From contig NC_088304.1 in assembly GCF_032854445.1 (NCBI RefSeq), positions 7,949,704 to 8,013,703 of the forward strand: a DNA stretch of 64,000 nt, given 5' to 3'. This DNA comes from Liolophura sinensis. Taxonomy: Eukaryota; Mollusca; Polyplacophora; Chitonida; Chitonidae. Shown here one piece after another: positions 62,301-63,645 of the stretch; the stretch's first letter is position 1; every line of letters begins with the position of its first letter. The translations under genes were made by a program, and so were the position numbers. The notes beneath the pieces were generated by a model. The model was not told where the DNA came from. It made no database searches and was given only the letters and a program-made list of their open reading frames with translations.

Positions 62301-62537
62301 TCTGAGATCTCTTGGCTGTCTTCTGAACTTTAAAAATGATTTATCTTGCTTGGTCAATATATCCGTCCTAAGATATTAAACATATAACCTTCTATCATTT
62401 ATTTTCTTTTAGAAGACTTACAGCACATGAATGAAAAATTGAAGAGAGAGCTGGCAGACCTGGAAGGGGAAATCAAACAACATCAGCAGTTACAGCGATC
62501 CAAAAACAGTTATCATGCGGGGCCTGGCAAGAGATAA
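17201..62537 (+). CDS. KIF12: KIF12-type kinesin, 20 coding exons, 757 residues
   Basis: Plus-end-type microtubule motor of the kinesin superfamily, reconstructed from 20 exons: 17201-17382, 20637-20708, 28343-28421, 31885-32006, 32553-32628, 36616-36753, 37634-37769, 50543-50701, 51117-51197, 52926-53044, 53582-53686, 55296-55376, 56026-56116, 56588-56666, 57049-57156, 57483-57663, 60820-60932, 61119-61297, 62180-62227 and 62413-62537. All introns are GT-AG and phases agree throughout (2274 nt including stop). The motor covers about residues 80-420, with VRVRPL-type strand 1 around residue 85, P-loop GQTGSGKT at 161-168, switch I NEFSSRSH at 281-288, switch II DLAGSE at 319-324 and IPYRDSKLT at 365-373. 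Residues 424-545 are charged and heptad-like (neck and stalk). Residues 545-716 are Pro/Ser/Gln-rich, and a short coiled-coil-like end follows. KIF12 is preferred over KIF15 because of the short total length and the '[11 protein letters not shown]' and 'SQExV' motor context. Assignment rests on recalled family features; the exact orthologue is untested. Confidence 0.85.
17953..17997. repeat. (GGCCCTGGC)5 nonamer repeat in intron 1
   Basis: Five perfect copies of a 9-bp GC-rich unit in otherwise AT-rich intron. It reads Gly-Pro-Gly in one frame and Ala-Leu-Ala in another. Probable replication-slippage locus. Confidence 0.9.
18003..18082 (+). mobile_element. SINE family B 3' end fragment
   Basis: 'gtcatatgactgaaaacttg' then 'ttaagtacaacgttaaaccc' and a (CACT)n tail. 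Only the 3' module of the family is present. Confidence 0.6.
18083..19060. other. Intron 1, nothing recognised
   Basis: AT-rich intronic sequence, no repeat or exon-like segment seen. Confidence 0.4.
19062..19187 (-). mobile_element. SINE family A, partial and diverged
   Basis: 'ttatttatctgattggtgtt' tail, then 'ctcaagaatatt' and 'tatggtgggagg' modules, ending in 'catggaggcc'. The middle part with the B box is deleted. Confidence 0.65.
19188..20636. other. Intron 1, nothing recognised
   Basis: A poly(A)-like run lies at about 19980-19995. The open frames at 19871-20245 (minus) and 20202-20450 (plus) have no family signature and no matching splice phase evidence. Confidence 0.4.
20637..20708 (+). 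CDS. KIF12: Kinesin exon 2
   Basis: Acceptor TTTGCAG before 20637, donor GTATGT at 20709. It encodes a short acidic linker (ETDDDDH) and the first residues of motor strand 1, LNVVLR. The codon for the Arg is split across intron 2. Confidence 0.85.
20859..21125 (-). mobile_element. SINE family A copy with target-site duplication
   Basis: Full-length copy in intron 2, with poly(A) tail as a T run. It is flanked by the exact 11-base repeat TCATACATGGA at 20848-20858 and 21126-21136. It is very similar to the copy at 12711-12976, so the two probably share a recent source. Confidence 0.95.
21232..21322 (-). mobile_element. tRNA-like SINE head fragment
   Basis: On the minus strand it reads TTTAGCTCAGTTGGTAGAG, then AAGTTCAAATCC: A- and B-box-like segments, but with an anticodon arm too short to fold as a tRNA. 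Probably the head of a different tRNA-derived SINE, and not a functional tRNA gene. Confidence 0.5.
21323..22500. other. Intron 2, nothing recognised
   Basis: Contains a C run followed by an A run at 21538-21560 and a few GATT repeats near 21390. No exon-like or structured element. Confidence 0.4.
22503..22818 (-). mobile_element. SINE family A, old copy with doubled 3' end
   Basis: A diverged minus-strand copy occupies about 22580-22818. Beside it, at 22503-22566, a second tail module ('gtgttttatgccttactcag' then 'gaatatttcgcttatac') is repeated. This indicates either two successive insertions or a partial duplication. Confidence 0.75.
22917..23332 (-). mobile_element. Mariner/Tc1-type deletion derivative (MITE) with 38-bp TIRs
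   Basis: The left end CAGGGTGGAGCAAAAGTCTA and the reverse complement of the right end CAGGGTGGGGCAAAAGTCTG match over about 38 bases, continuing into 'ataggcaatttacta'. TA lies at or near both outer edges. Inside, on the minus strand, a start-like [13 protein letters not shown] segment is joined, after loss of the whole middle, to a C-terminal segment '[15 protein letters not shown]'. Both resemble the ends of IS630/Tc1/mariner-like transposases, so this is an internally deleted, non-autonomous copy. Confidence 0.85.
23333..25120. other. Intron 2, mostly unrecognised; possible dispersed repeat 24640-24900
   Basis: The stretch around 24738-24790 ('gggaaaattttgctttattc' then 'tgattgactcgtccac') resembles 26730-26775, suggesting a worn dispersed element. 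No coding exon is supported; the minus-strand frame at 24107-24451 has no motif. Confidence 0.35.
25125..25292 (+). mobile_element. SINE family A, 5'-truncated copy
   Basis: Starts in the body ('ctggcttcctctcctgtcgt') and continues to the tail 'gataaatagatg'. The tRNA-like head is missing, as expected from incomplete reverse transcription. Confidence 0.75.
25293..25889. other. Intron 2, nothing recognised
   Basis: No repeat or exon-like sequence identified. Confidence 0.4.
25890..26020 (-). mobile_element. SINE family A, worn fragment
   Basis: 'ttgtttatttgattacatgg' tail, then 'gaatatatttcatatatatc' and 'ccagcatgatggtgg' are recognisable, followed by 'gaccatcctcaggtt'. It is heavily diverged. 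Confidence 0.55.
26188..26439 (+). mobile_element. SINE family A copy
   Basis: Almost complete plus-strand copy: A-box-like 'ctcagttggttagcgcgcta', B-box-like 'gagttcaagtcc', and tail 'gaaataaataaat'. The first bases of the head are missing. Confidence 0.85.
26440..27920. other. Intron 2, mostly unrecognised
   Basis: A worn dispersed element may occupy about 26695-26880 (see 24640-24900). Homopolymer A/T runs occur at 27635-27652. No exon-like segment. Confidence 0.35.
27921..28145 (+). mobile_element. SINE family A, diverged copy
   Basis: Head 'cgtggccgagtggttagctt', body 'gtgagtttaagtccagc', 3' module 'gtaagtgaaatattcttgag' and tail 'catcaaacaaataa' are preserved. Many substitutions indicate age. 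Confidence 0.7.
28343..28421 (+). CDS. KIF12: Kinesin exon 3 (motor strand 1)
   Basis: Acceptor TTTTAG before 28343, donor GTGAGT at 28422. With the two carried bases it encodes [14 protein letters not shown], the conserved kinesin V(R/K)VRP signature, and continues to GQGAVA. It ends in phase 0, which matters for the repeated acceptors ahead of exon 4. Confidence 0.92.
28422..29738. other. Intron 3, 5' part, nothing recognised
   Basis: No repeat shared with the rest of the window. The open frame 28429-28719 immediately past the donor lacks motifs. Confidence 0.4.
29739..30180. repeat. Minisatellite, about 32 bp unit
   Basis: About 14 copies of a unit around 'gtccagtctgagcatggaaa' then 'ccctggacaata', with alternating cctg/agtc variants. 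It directly adjoins the exon 4-derived array. Minus-strand frames through it (reading QGFHAQT...) are products of the repetition. Confidence 0.85.
30181..31884. repeat. Tandem array of the intron 3/exon 4 junction, mostly 60-bp unit
   Basis: About 22-24 copies of a unit made of intron-like TTTGCCTTTGTACAG followed by exon-like GTGGAGAGTAATGGATCCAA, then GAGACAGTTTGGTTTCA and 'atgtggtgt'. The final copy is the genuine start of exon 4 at 31885, with the exon-like part continuing to about 31935. Unit lengths are 60, 57 or 51, all multiples of three. The frame of exon 4 is open backwards from 31885 to 31183, except for one TGA at 31777-31779. A SINE B copy interrupts the array at 30440-30799. Confidence 0.92.
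30440..30799 (-). mobile_element. SINE family B copy inserted within the exon 4 array
   Basis: Minus-strand copy: (CACT)n-type tail as 'gtgagtgagggagtgcttgg', then 'cgtttaacagcgtac', and a tRNA-like head region with 'caaatgagccatcagagcc' at the right. The array sequence cagtttggt is present on both sides (30431-30439 and 30800-30808), consistent with target duplication. The repetitive surroundings make this less certain. Confidence 0.75.
31885..32006 (+). CDS. KIF12: Kinesin exon 4
   Basis: Acceptor TTTGTACAG before 31885, donor GTAAGT at 32007. It encodes [20 protein letters not shown], then SQEDVF and [12 protein letters not shown]: the kinesin (F/Y)xFDxVF and Q(E/D)xV(F/Y) segment. The chosen acceptor is the last in the tandem array. 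The copy 60 bases upstream (exon start 31825) would splice equally in frame, adding 20 residues, so the true start is not proven by sequence alone. Confidence 0.85.
32007..32552. other. Intron 4, nothing recognised
   Basis: Plain AT-rich intron. Confidence 0.5.
32553..32628 (+). CDS. KIF12: Kinesin exon 5 (P-loop)
   Basis: Acceptor GATTGCAG before 32553, donor GTGAGA at 32629. It encodes [16 protein letters not shown], then HTMTGPPQQ: the ATP-binding Walker A loop of kinesins (residues 161-168) with all key Gly, Lys and Thr residues present. Confidence 0.97.
32629..33528. other. Intron 5, nothing recognised
   Basis: A CCCATCCCA-type stretch at 32680-32712 is low complexity. Nothing else was identified. 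Confidence 0.4.
33529..33928. mobile_element. MITE-like element flanked by TTAA (piggyBac-type ends?)
   Basis: Left end TTAAGGTGAACTGCAACAGT (33529-33548) and the reverse complement of the right end TTAAGGTGAACTGCAAAGGT (right end at 33909-33928) match over about 20 bases with one mismatch. TTAA sits at both outer edges. There is no transposase inside its 400 bp. TTAA targets are typical of piggyBac-like transposons; that assignment is inference. Confidence 0.65.
33929..35500. other. Intron 5, nothing recognised
   Basis: No exon-like segment, array or SINE was recognised. Confidence 0.4.
35505..35650 (+). mobile_element. Possible third SINE family fragment
   Basis: 'gtgggaaagtttgttagtaa' then 'tttggcaaaggccggtgg' recurs as a worn version at 9960-10045 and 55850-55920. 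Tail and head were not delimited. Confidence 0.35.
35874..36144 (+). mobile_element. SINE family A copy
   Basis: Complete but moderately diverged plus-strand copy in intron 5: head 'ggcttccatagttcagttga', B-box-like 'gagttcaagtccagc', tail 'aaatacataaataaataa'. Confidence 0.85.
36145..36615. other. Intron 5, 3' end, nothing recognised
   Basis: Ends with the pyrimidine tract and acceptor of exon 6. Confidence 0.5.
36616..36753 (+). CDS. KIF12: Kinesin exon 6
   Basis: Acceptor CACTTTCAG before 36616, donor GTAAGT at 36754. It encodes a loop ([13 protein letters not shown]), then [10 protein letters not shown] and SYLEIYNEQ, the conserved kinesin (S)xxEIYNE strand. A second CAG six bases on (exon start 36622) would remove two residues (FQ) without changing frame. 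Confidence 0.92.
36754..37296. other. Intron 6, 5' part, nothing recognised
   Basis: No repeat or exon-like sequence identified. Confidence 0.45.
37297..37550 (-). mobile_element. SINE family A copy
   Basis: Minus-strand copy in intron 6. The tail 'tgatttatttatttgattgg' and body modules 'ttatggtgggagga' and 'ttcccacgtacggccggaga' are clear. The head is diverged. Confidence 0.85.
37634..37769 (+). CDS. KIF12: Kinesin exon 7
   Basis: Acceptor ATGTGCAG before 37634, donor GTAAGG at 37770. It continues the EIYNEQ strand with VIDLLN, then [19 protein letters not shown] and [10 protein letters not shown], ending just before the switch I helix. It carries over one base (phase 1), the same phase as the donor of the intron 7 ORF. 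Confidence 0.92.
37804..38065 (-). mobile_element. SINE family A copy with target-site duplication
   Basis: Inserted a few tens of bases after the exon 7 donor. It is flanked by TCTTAATCAAGA (37792-37803) and TCTTGATCAAGA (38066-38077), a 12-base duplication with one difference. The tail appears as TTTATTTATTTATTTAT at the left edge. Confidence 0.9.
38078..38596. other. Intron 7, nothing recognised
   Basis: Short open frames on both strands overlap at 38272-38491 and have no motif. Confidence 0.4.
38597..38813. mobile_element. MITE family M1, copy 1
   Basis: The 5' end 'ccctaattccttactgtttt' and the 3' end 'cgaaaaggttgaagaattac' are inverted relatives. Internal 'aaagagcaactatctgtgca', 'ggccagtttcagggcttcgc' and 'cttcagaatgtgcttgaata' are shared with copies at 48248-48455 and 55400-55600 and with a fragment at 63586-63645. 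No transposase inside, so it is non-autonomous. Confidence 0.75.
38840..39745. repeat. Minisatellite in intron 7, about 89-bp unit, ten copies
   Basis: Highly similar copies of 'gtatgtcatatttctggttt' then 'ggtcatgtgataatcaatcc', 'ttgagtccccttcagtctat' and 'tctgcctggtactgactcag'. Each unit contains CCCCTTCAG|T, an acceptor-like motif. The exon-like part does not match any kinesin exon I can see. Confidence 0.92.
39746..40674. other. Intron 7, nothing recognised
   Basis: The 77-codon frame at 40096-40329 has no recognisable feature. Confidence 0.4.
40675..40862 (-). mobile_element. Worn tRNA-derived SINE
   Basis: 'ttatttgattggcatttaat' then 'tctgtactggataattttt' at one end and the B-box-like 'gtggatttgaacctctgacc' at the other suggest an old family A relative. 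Confidence 0.45.
41247..41507. repeat. Two-copy tandem duplication, 131-bp unit
   Basis: The block beginning 'cctgcatacgttttggaggg' at 41247 recurs at 41378 with only a few differences, one of them in T-run length. This is a recent segmental tandem duplication. Confidence 0.95.
41508..42584. other. Intron 7, upstream of the 484-codon ORF
   Basis: No recognisable repeat. If the downstream ORF is expressed from its own start, its promoter should lie here; I see no certain core promoter element. An in-frame TAA sits directly before the ATG, at 42582-42584. Confidence 0.4.
42585..44096 (+). CDS. Long ORF inside kinesin intron 7: alternative first coding exon or nested gene
   Basis: A 503-codon open frame from ATG 42585 (second ATG at 42594) to TAG 44094-44096, the only long non-repetitive ORF outside the spliced exons. 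The product is hydrophilic and rich in Ser, Arg, Asn, Gly and charged residues, with no signal peptide or membrane segment. The last part before 44037 looks more ordered: [20 protein letters not shown], then [14 protein letters not shown] donor-like CAG|GTACGG lies at 44035-44043. Ending at 44037 leaves 484 codons plus one base, exactly the phase needed by exon 8 at 50543, so joining to GLRNRQSG would be in frame. Without that splice it ends 19 codons later. I do not recognise a domain. The position, strand and phase argue for an alternative start of the kinesin gene; a nested intronless gene is the alternative. Confidence 0.65.
   Translation: MNNMSKTSSEPKHRKSVHWRADVTTPKSTDLTERSYTKAQLEEYSGASSGQSSLRHVQGQSSHGLESSYGINADKKSGTGKVECASPEADNKGHGGHRDLTSTLLSPGDGSTHDSRPSMEKIVDKKTVTVQRRTHNNNGHSDRGGDFQGGSTPVRFNEGHVNYPGNADEVITPWDQSEWRERGGYPKSTVNSRQQYVNKRSDLIDTGESLYREVDNRRYGLDQRKVKAWGKSTADINSVNTFEGEQISASARPQSRSNYPPVHGRNLPKLRDYLQLKEPSTGVSGEEGAKAGRETPGQGYMDKNGTSVGDYRRLREAKAQSERRNEAFSPVQQVKHLESSMESHNSKRRHLDKDQGFVSTNKTSSNPAAYNQHASVHYSSSYRQRYSNRESFHTPDSPAHPTPHPRAAGWPGKGRETPYSGNFSLDSGSESELQDLYEESDRESDSRVEDVYLCYLVTERGAAIGPLRLDIDNVELGGLLDASSGTVFMVHRLWYMRYVKGYK
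44221..44318 (+). mobile_element. SINE family A, 3' fragment
   Basis: Only the 3' module is present: 'caccataatgctggctgccg', 'ttgtataagtgaatattctc' and a tail of AATAAATAAATA. It lies between the intronic ORF and the next array. Confidence 0.75.
44335..45727. repeat. Minisatellite in intron 7, 59-60 bp unit, about 23 copies
   Basis: Very similar copies of 'ttcttgatgatttccctgtc' then 'caatctaagaatgaagtacc' and 'tgcaatacatcatgtgtgtg'. Variation alternates between 59 and 60 bp ('tgtaatcatcatg' versus 'tgcaatacatcatg'), which shifts frame. Open frames of 70-160 codons on both strands are repeat by-products. Confidence 0.95.
45728..47444. other. Intron 7, nothing recognised
   Basis: The 140-codon frame at 46431-46853 was considered and not called. 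No repeat was recognised. Confidence 0.4.
47445..47655 (+). mobile_element. Mariner/Tc1-type deletion derivative (MITE)
   Basis: The left end CAGTGTGTCCCAGAAGTCGC and the reverse complement of the right end AAAGGGTGTCCCAGAAGTTG match over about 22 bases, flanked by TA. An ATG at 47548 begins [20 protein letters not shown], similar to the first residues of IS630/Tc1/mariner-like transposases. The frame then runs straight into the right TIR, so all catalytic parts are missing. Confidence 0.8.
47656..48247. other. Intron 7, nothing recognised
   Basis: No exon-like sequence or repeat identified. Confidence 0.4.
48248..48455. mobile_element. MITE family M1, copy 2
   Basis: Begins 'ccctaattcctcaatcttct' and ends 'caaggttgaagaattacag', with the internal blocks 'agagcaactttcagcgcaat' and 'ggccaatttcagggcttcac'. 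Confidence 0.75.
48650..49237. repeat. Minisatellite with two-unit higher-order structure, 63-bp unit
   Basis: Nine to ten units alternate strictly between type 1 ('ggagatggcagaagggggac', 'accatggagcgcatcaggat') and type 2 ('ggagagggcagaagagggac', 'gccaaggagcgtatagggat'). Both end 'taaagctgcaatgctattag'. The real period is thus 126 bp. Because 63 is divisible by three, both strands show open frames (plus strand: [16 protein letters not shown]). Confidence 0.95.
49480..49870. repeat. Minisatellite in intron 7, about 47-50 bp unit, eight copies
   Basis: Copies of 'ttttcacataacttrtgcc' then 'aaaaggtctcagcagagag' and 'atctgtagg', with diverged flanking copies back to about 49330. It lies about 670 bp before the exon 8 acceptor. 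Confidence 0.9.
49871..50542. other. Intron 7, 3' end
   Basis: Ends with TATCTCCTGCAG, the exon 8 acceptor. Nothing else was recognised; the open frame 50223-50552 overlaps the acceptor out of context. Confidence 0.45.
50543..50701 (+). CDS. KIF12: Kinesin exon 8 (switch I and start of switch II)
   Basis: Acceptor CTCCTGCAG before 50543, donor GTACAG at 50702. It encodes [19 protein letters not shown] (switch I, residues 270-288), then SMLTLNLD and [10 protein letters not shown]. The catalytic Ser and Arg residues of SSRSH and the Asp of DLAG are present. This is also the exon that the intron 7 ORF could splice onto. Confidence 0.97.
50702..51116. other. Intron 8, nothing recognised
   Basis: Plain intron ending in TTTATTTCAG. 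Confidence 0.5.
51117..51197 (+). CDS. KIF12: Kinesin exon 9 (switch II)
   Basis: Acceptor TATTTCAG before 51117, donor GTACGT at 51198. It completes DLAGSE and continues [17 protein letters not shown], the conserved (I)NxSLxxLG helix 4. Confidence 0.96.
51236..51489 (+). mobile_element. SINE family A, diverged copy
   Basis: 'gagcctctcatcaatgcggt' region, 'gaattcaagtccagcccatg' (B-box-like), 'tatatgtgaaatattcttga' and tail 'cagtaaatagat'. It lies just after exon 9 in intron 9. Confidence 0.75.
51490..51848. other. Intron 9, nothing certain
   Basis: 'cttgaatgacttgccatagg' near 51576 may be the third dispersed family. Otherwise featureless. Confidence 0.35.
51850..52905. repeat. Minisatellite in intron 9, 27/36-bp unit, ending at the exon 10 acceptor
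   Basis: About 30 copies of 'gatgatgcatgcatgtgtat' then 'gtgtataccagataa', with shortened 27-bp units lacking 'tatgtgtat'. All lengths are multiples of nine, so three minus-strand frames stay open (up to 411 codons, His/Tyr-rich). The plus strand is UG-rich, and each unit contains 'taccag'. The array stops about 20 bases before the exon 10 acceptor. Confidence 0.96.
52926..53044 (+). CDS. KIF12: Kinesin exon 10
   Basis: Acceptor TTTTGTAG before 52926, donor GTATAT at 53045. It encodes [20 protein letters not shown], then [19 protein letters not shown]: the (H)IPYRxSKLTxLLxDSLGGN block common to kinesins (residues 365-383). Confidence 0.97.
53315..53581. repeat. Tandem array of the intron 10/exon 11 junction, 39-bp unit
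   Basis: Seven copies of 'tgttcaatcattatgtcctt' then 'gcagattgcttgtgtgaca'. The genuine exon 11 begins with the last ATTGCTTGTGTGACA at 53582. Each copy therefore has its own CCTTGCAG acceptor, and the spacing of 39 keeps frame. The exon 11 frame is open back to 53336. First copies have 'attccttg' and 'tatttcc' variants. Confidence 0.95.
53582..53686 (+). CDS. KIF12: Kinesin exon 11 (end of motor)
   Basis: Acceptor CCTTGCAG before 53582, donor GTAAGT at 53687. It encodes [20 protein letters not shown], then [15 protein letters not shown]: the kinesin (T)[14 protein letters not shown] end of the catalytic core and start of the neck. Both of its ends are repeated in the flanking introns. The exon ends used here are the only pair that reproduces the family consensus without extra residues. 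Confidence 0.93.
53687..53810. repeat. Donor-side duplication of exon 11 end, two extra copies
   Basis: The last 54 bases of exon 11 with the donor are repeated after the true donor (53687), giving further donors at 53746 (GTAAGC) and 53804 (GTAAAT). Copy 1 is nearly identical; copy 2 is diverged. Use of either would read a stop at once (VS then TAA), so these are decoys for the coding transcript. Confidence 0.92.
53811..54447. other. Intron 11, nothing recognised
   Basis: Contains two separated ATTTTT-rich runs; no exon-like segment. Confidence 0.45.
54448..54785. mobile_element. MITE rich in GCGAAAA motifs
   Basis: The left end TACTGTGATGTACTTAATTT and the reverse complement of the right end TGCTGTAAAGTACTTAATAT match over about 20 bases. 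Inside are several (C)GCGAAAAATAATTCC-type words at 54510-54570 and their inverted partner 'aatttttgcggatttcgcgg'. No coding sequence. Confidence 0.65.
54786..55295. other. Intron 11, 3' part; frame open into exon 12
   Basis: The exon 12 frame is open backwards to an ATG at 54981 (105 codons) without a stop. I regard this as chance: no motif is seen, and a good TTTTTGCATTAAG acceptor precedes exon 12. A downstream alternative start cannot be excluded. Confidence 0.35.
55296..55376 (+). CDS. KIF12: Kinesin exon 12 (neck coiled coil)
   Basis: Acceptor GCATTAAG before 55296, donor GTAAGC at 55377. It encodes [20 protein letters not shown], then NHYLRQQ. Hydrophobic residues at heptad spacing indicate a coiled coil directly after the motor. 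Confidence 0.92.
55400..55600. mobile_element. MITE family M1, copy 3
   Basis: Starts 'ccttaattcctcaacctttt' and shares 'gaaagagcaactttcagtgc' and 'gatttcagggcttcacaaaa'. The 3' end is decayed. It lies about 24 bases after the exon 12 donor. Confidence 0.7.
55601..56025. other. Intron 12, nothing recognised
   Basis: A worn third-family fragment may lie at 55850-55920. Confidence 0.4.
56026..56116 (+). CDS. KIF12: Kinesin exon 13
   Basis: Acceptor CGCTTCAG before 56026, donor GTAAAT at 56117. It encodes [20 protein letters not shown], then [10 protein letters not shown]: charged and probably helical stalk. Phase 1 at the 3' end. Confidence 0.88.
56588..56666 (+). CDS. KIF12: Kinesin exon 14
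   Basis: Acceptor TTTGTTCAG before 56588, donor GTAGTA at 56667 (weaker than the others). It encodes [20 protein letters not shown], then ENESLR. The 'GLYEMLQEY(M)xEN' pattern fits KIF12-type stalks. Confidence 0.88.
56667..57048. other. Intron 14, nothing recognised
   Basis: Featureless AT-rich intron. Confidence 0.5.
57049..57156 (+). CDS. KIF12: Kinesin exon 15 (coiled coil)
   Basis: Acceptor ATCCTTCAG before 57049, donor GTAAGT at 57157. It encodes [20 protein letters not shown], then [16 protein letters not shown], a clear heptad-type coiled coil. Confidence 0.92.
57157..57482. other. Intron 15, nothing recognised
   Basis: Featureless. Confidence 0.5.
57483..57663 (+). CDS. KIF12: Kinesin exon 16 (tail, Pro/Ser-rich)
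   Basis: Acceptor ATGCTTGTAG before 57483, donor GTGAGG at 57664. It encodes [20 protein letters not shown] and onward to a basic, serine-rich stretch ending NNAAFV. If the donor is not used, translation continues for seven codons to TGA (57685-57687), giving a 610-residue form. Confidence 0.85.
57714..57980 (-). mobile_element. SINE family A copy with target-site duplication
   Basis: Minus-strand copy 50 bases after the exon 16 donor. It is flanked by ACATCCATTGA (57703-57713) and ACATCTATTGA (57981-57991), with one difference. It is moderately diverged from the copies at 12711 and 20859. Confidence 0.9.
57981..58690. other. Intron 16, nothing recognised
   Basis: Contains an A-rich run at 58370-58390 and repeated 'aaaatgtga' words near 58235-58410. 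No exon-like segment. Confidence 0.4.
58692..60640. repeat. Minisatellite in intron 16, 96-bp unit, about 20 copies
   Basis: Highly similar copies of 'gtgtccccagacaaagatcc' then 'ttgatatagaagttgtagtg', 'gttccatgtgtggatcatct', 'tgtggtggatacaaacaatt' and 'gcttatatctgtcatt'. 96 is divisible by three, so the minus strand is open for 639 codons (32-residue repeat around [16 protein letters not shown]), and plus-strand frames are open too. The minus-strand ORF has no start context, partner exon or non-repeat part, so I treat it as non-coding. Confidence 0.95.
60706..60741. repeat. (TTTA)n microsatellite
   Basis: About eight ATTT/TTTA units with two ATTC variants, about 80 bases before the exon 17 acceptor. 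Confidence 0.85.
60820..60932 (+). CDS. KIF12: Kinesin exon 17 (tail)
   Basis: Acceptor CATTTTCAG before 60820, donor GTATGC at 60933. It encodes [20 protein letters not shown], then [17 protein letters not shown]: disordered, Pro/Arg-rich. The acceptor is a CAGCAG pair, so the first Gln may be optional. Confidence 0.82.
61119..61297 (+). CDS. KIF12: Kinesin exon 18 (tail)
   Basis: Acceptor GATGTGTACAG before 61119, donor GTATGT at 61298. It encodes [20 protein letters not shown] and on to a Gly/His/Pro-rich stretch ending SPRLVRK. This acceptor was chosen over the one at 61093 because only this one keeps the frame from exon 17. Confidence 0.8.
61298..62179. other. Intron 18, nothing recognised
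   Basis: The 124-codon frame at 61720-62094 was considered and rejected; no repeat was seen. Confidence 0.4.
62180..62227 (+). CDS. KIF12: Kinesin exon 19
   Basis: Acceptor TTTTGACAG before 62180, donor GTGAGT at 62228. A 48-base micro-exon encoding [15 protein letters not shown]. Confidence 0.82.
62413..62537 (+). CDS. KIF12: Kinesin exon 20 (C-terminal end and stop)
   Basis: Acceptor TTCTTTTAG before 62413, stop TAA 62535-62537. It encodes [20 protein letters not shown], then [20 protein letters not shown] and a final R, a charged helix. Its second half is the founder sequence of the downstream array. Since near-copies follow directly, an indel in this region could easily change the C-terminus, so assembly accuracy matters. 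Confidence 0.85.
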
Positions 62538-63580
62538 CACCCTGCTGTAAAGAGAAGAGAGTGGAGTGAGCGAAACTTCAGGGAGAAATCAACAGCATCA
62601 GCAGTTACAACTCAAGAGCAGAGTTAGTAGGCCTGTATGGAGAAATCAAACATCAGCAGTCACAGTGATCCAAAAACAGTTATCACTCAGGGCCTGGCAA
62701 GAGATTACACCTTGTTGTAAAGAAATGAGAGGGGAGCTAACAGGAGAAATCAAACATCAGCAGTCACAGCGATCCAAAAACAGTTATTACTCAGGGTCTG
62801 GCAAGAGATTACACCTTGTTGTAAAGAAATGAGAGGGGAGCTAGCAGGAGAAATCAAATATCAGCAGTTACAGTGATCCAAAAACAGTTATTACTCAGGG
62901 TCTGGCTAGAGATTACACCTTGTTGTAAAGAAATGAGAACAGAGCTAGCAGGAGGAATCAAATATCAGCAGTTACAGTGATCCAAAAACAGTTGTTACTC
63001 AGGGCCTGGCTAGAGATTACACCTTGTTGTAAAGAAATGAGAGCGGAGCTAGCAAGAGAAATCAAACATCAGCAGTTACAGTGATCCAAAAACAGTTGTT
63101 ACTCAGGGCCTGGCAAGAGATTACACCTTGTTGTAAAGAAATGAGAGCAGAGCTAACAGGAGAAATCAAACATCAGCAGTTACAGTGATCCAAAAACAGT
63201 TATTACTCAGGGTCTGGCTAGAGATTACACCTTGTTGTAAAGAAATGAGAGCGGAGCTAACAGGAGAAATCAAACATCAGCAGTCACAGCGATCCAAAAA
63301 CAGTTATTATTCAGGGTCTGGCAAGAGATTACACCTTGTTGTAAAGAAATGAGAACAGAGCTAGCAGGCCTGTATGGAGAAATCAAACATCAGCAGTCAC
63401 AGCGATCCAAAAACAGTTATTACTCAGGGTCTGGCAAGAGATTACACCTTATTGTAAAGAAATGAGAGGGGAGCTAGCAGGAGAAATTAAATATCAGCAG
63501 TTACAGTGATCCAAAAACAGTTATTACTCAGGGTCTGGCAAGAGATTACACCTTGTTGTAAAGAGAAGGGGGCAGAGACC
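62440..63580. repeat. Tandem array of the last coding segment, 104-bp unit, about ten copies
   Basis: The exon 20 block from 'gagagagctggcagacctgg' through the CAGCAGTTACAGCGATCCAA segment to 'ggcctggcaagagat' and 'aacaccctgctgtaaagag' is repeated as 'gagctagcaggagaaatcaa', 'atatcagcagttacagtgat' and so on, with the stop region changed from agataac to agattac. The period of 104 is not a multiple of three, so copies are not collectively open. The array lies in the 3' UTR. Confidence 0.93.
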
Positions 63581-63585
63581 AACAT

Positions 63586-63645
63586 AAATTGCACTGAAAG
63601 CTGCTCTTTCGTATGCGAAAGGTTGAGGGCACCAATAATGACTCT
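63586..63645 (-). mobile_element. MITE family M1, fragment
   Basis: In reverse complement this reads 'ccctcaacctttcgcatacg' then 'aaagagcagctttcagtgca', the 5' end of the family (see 38597, 48248, 55400). It directly follows the exon 20 array. Confidence 0.65.
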
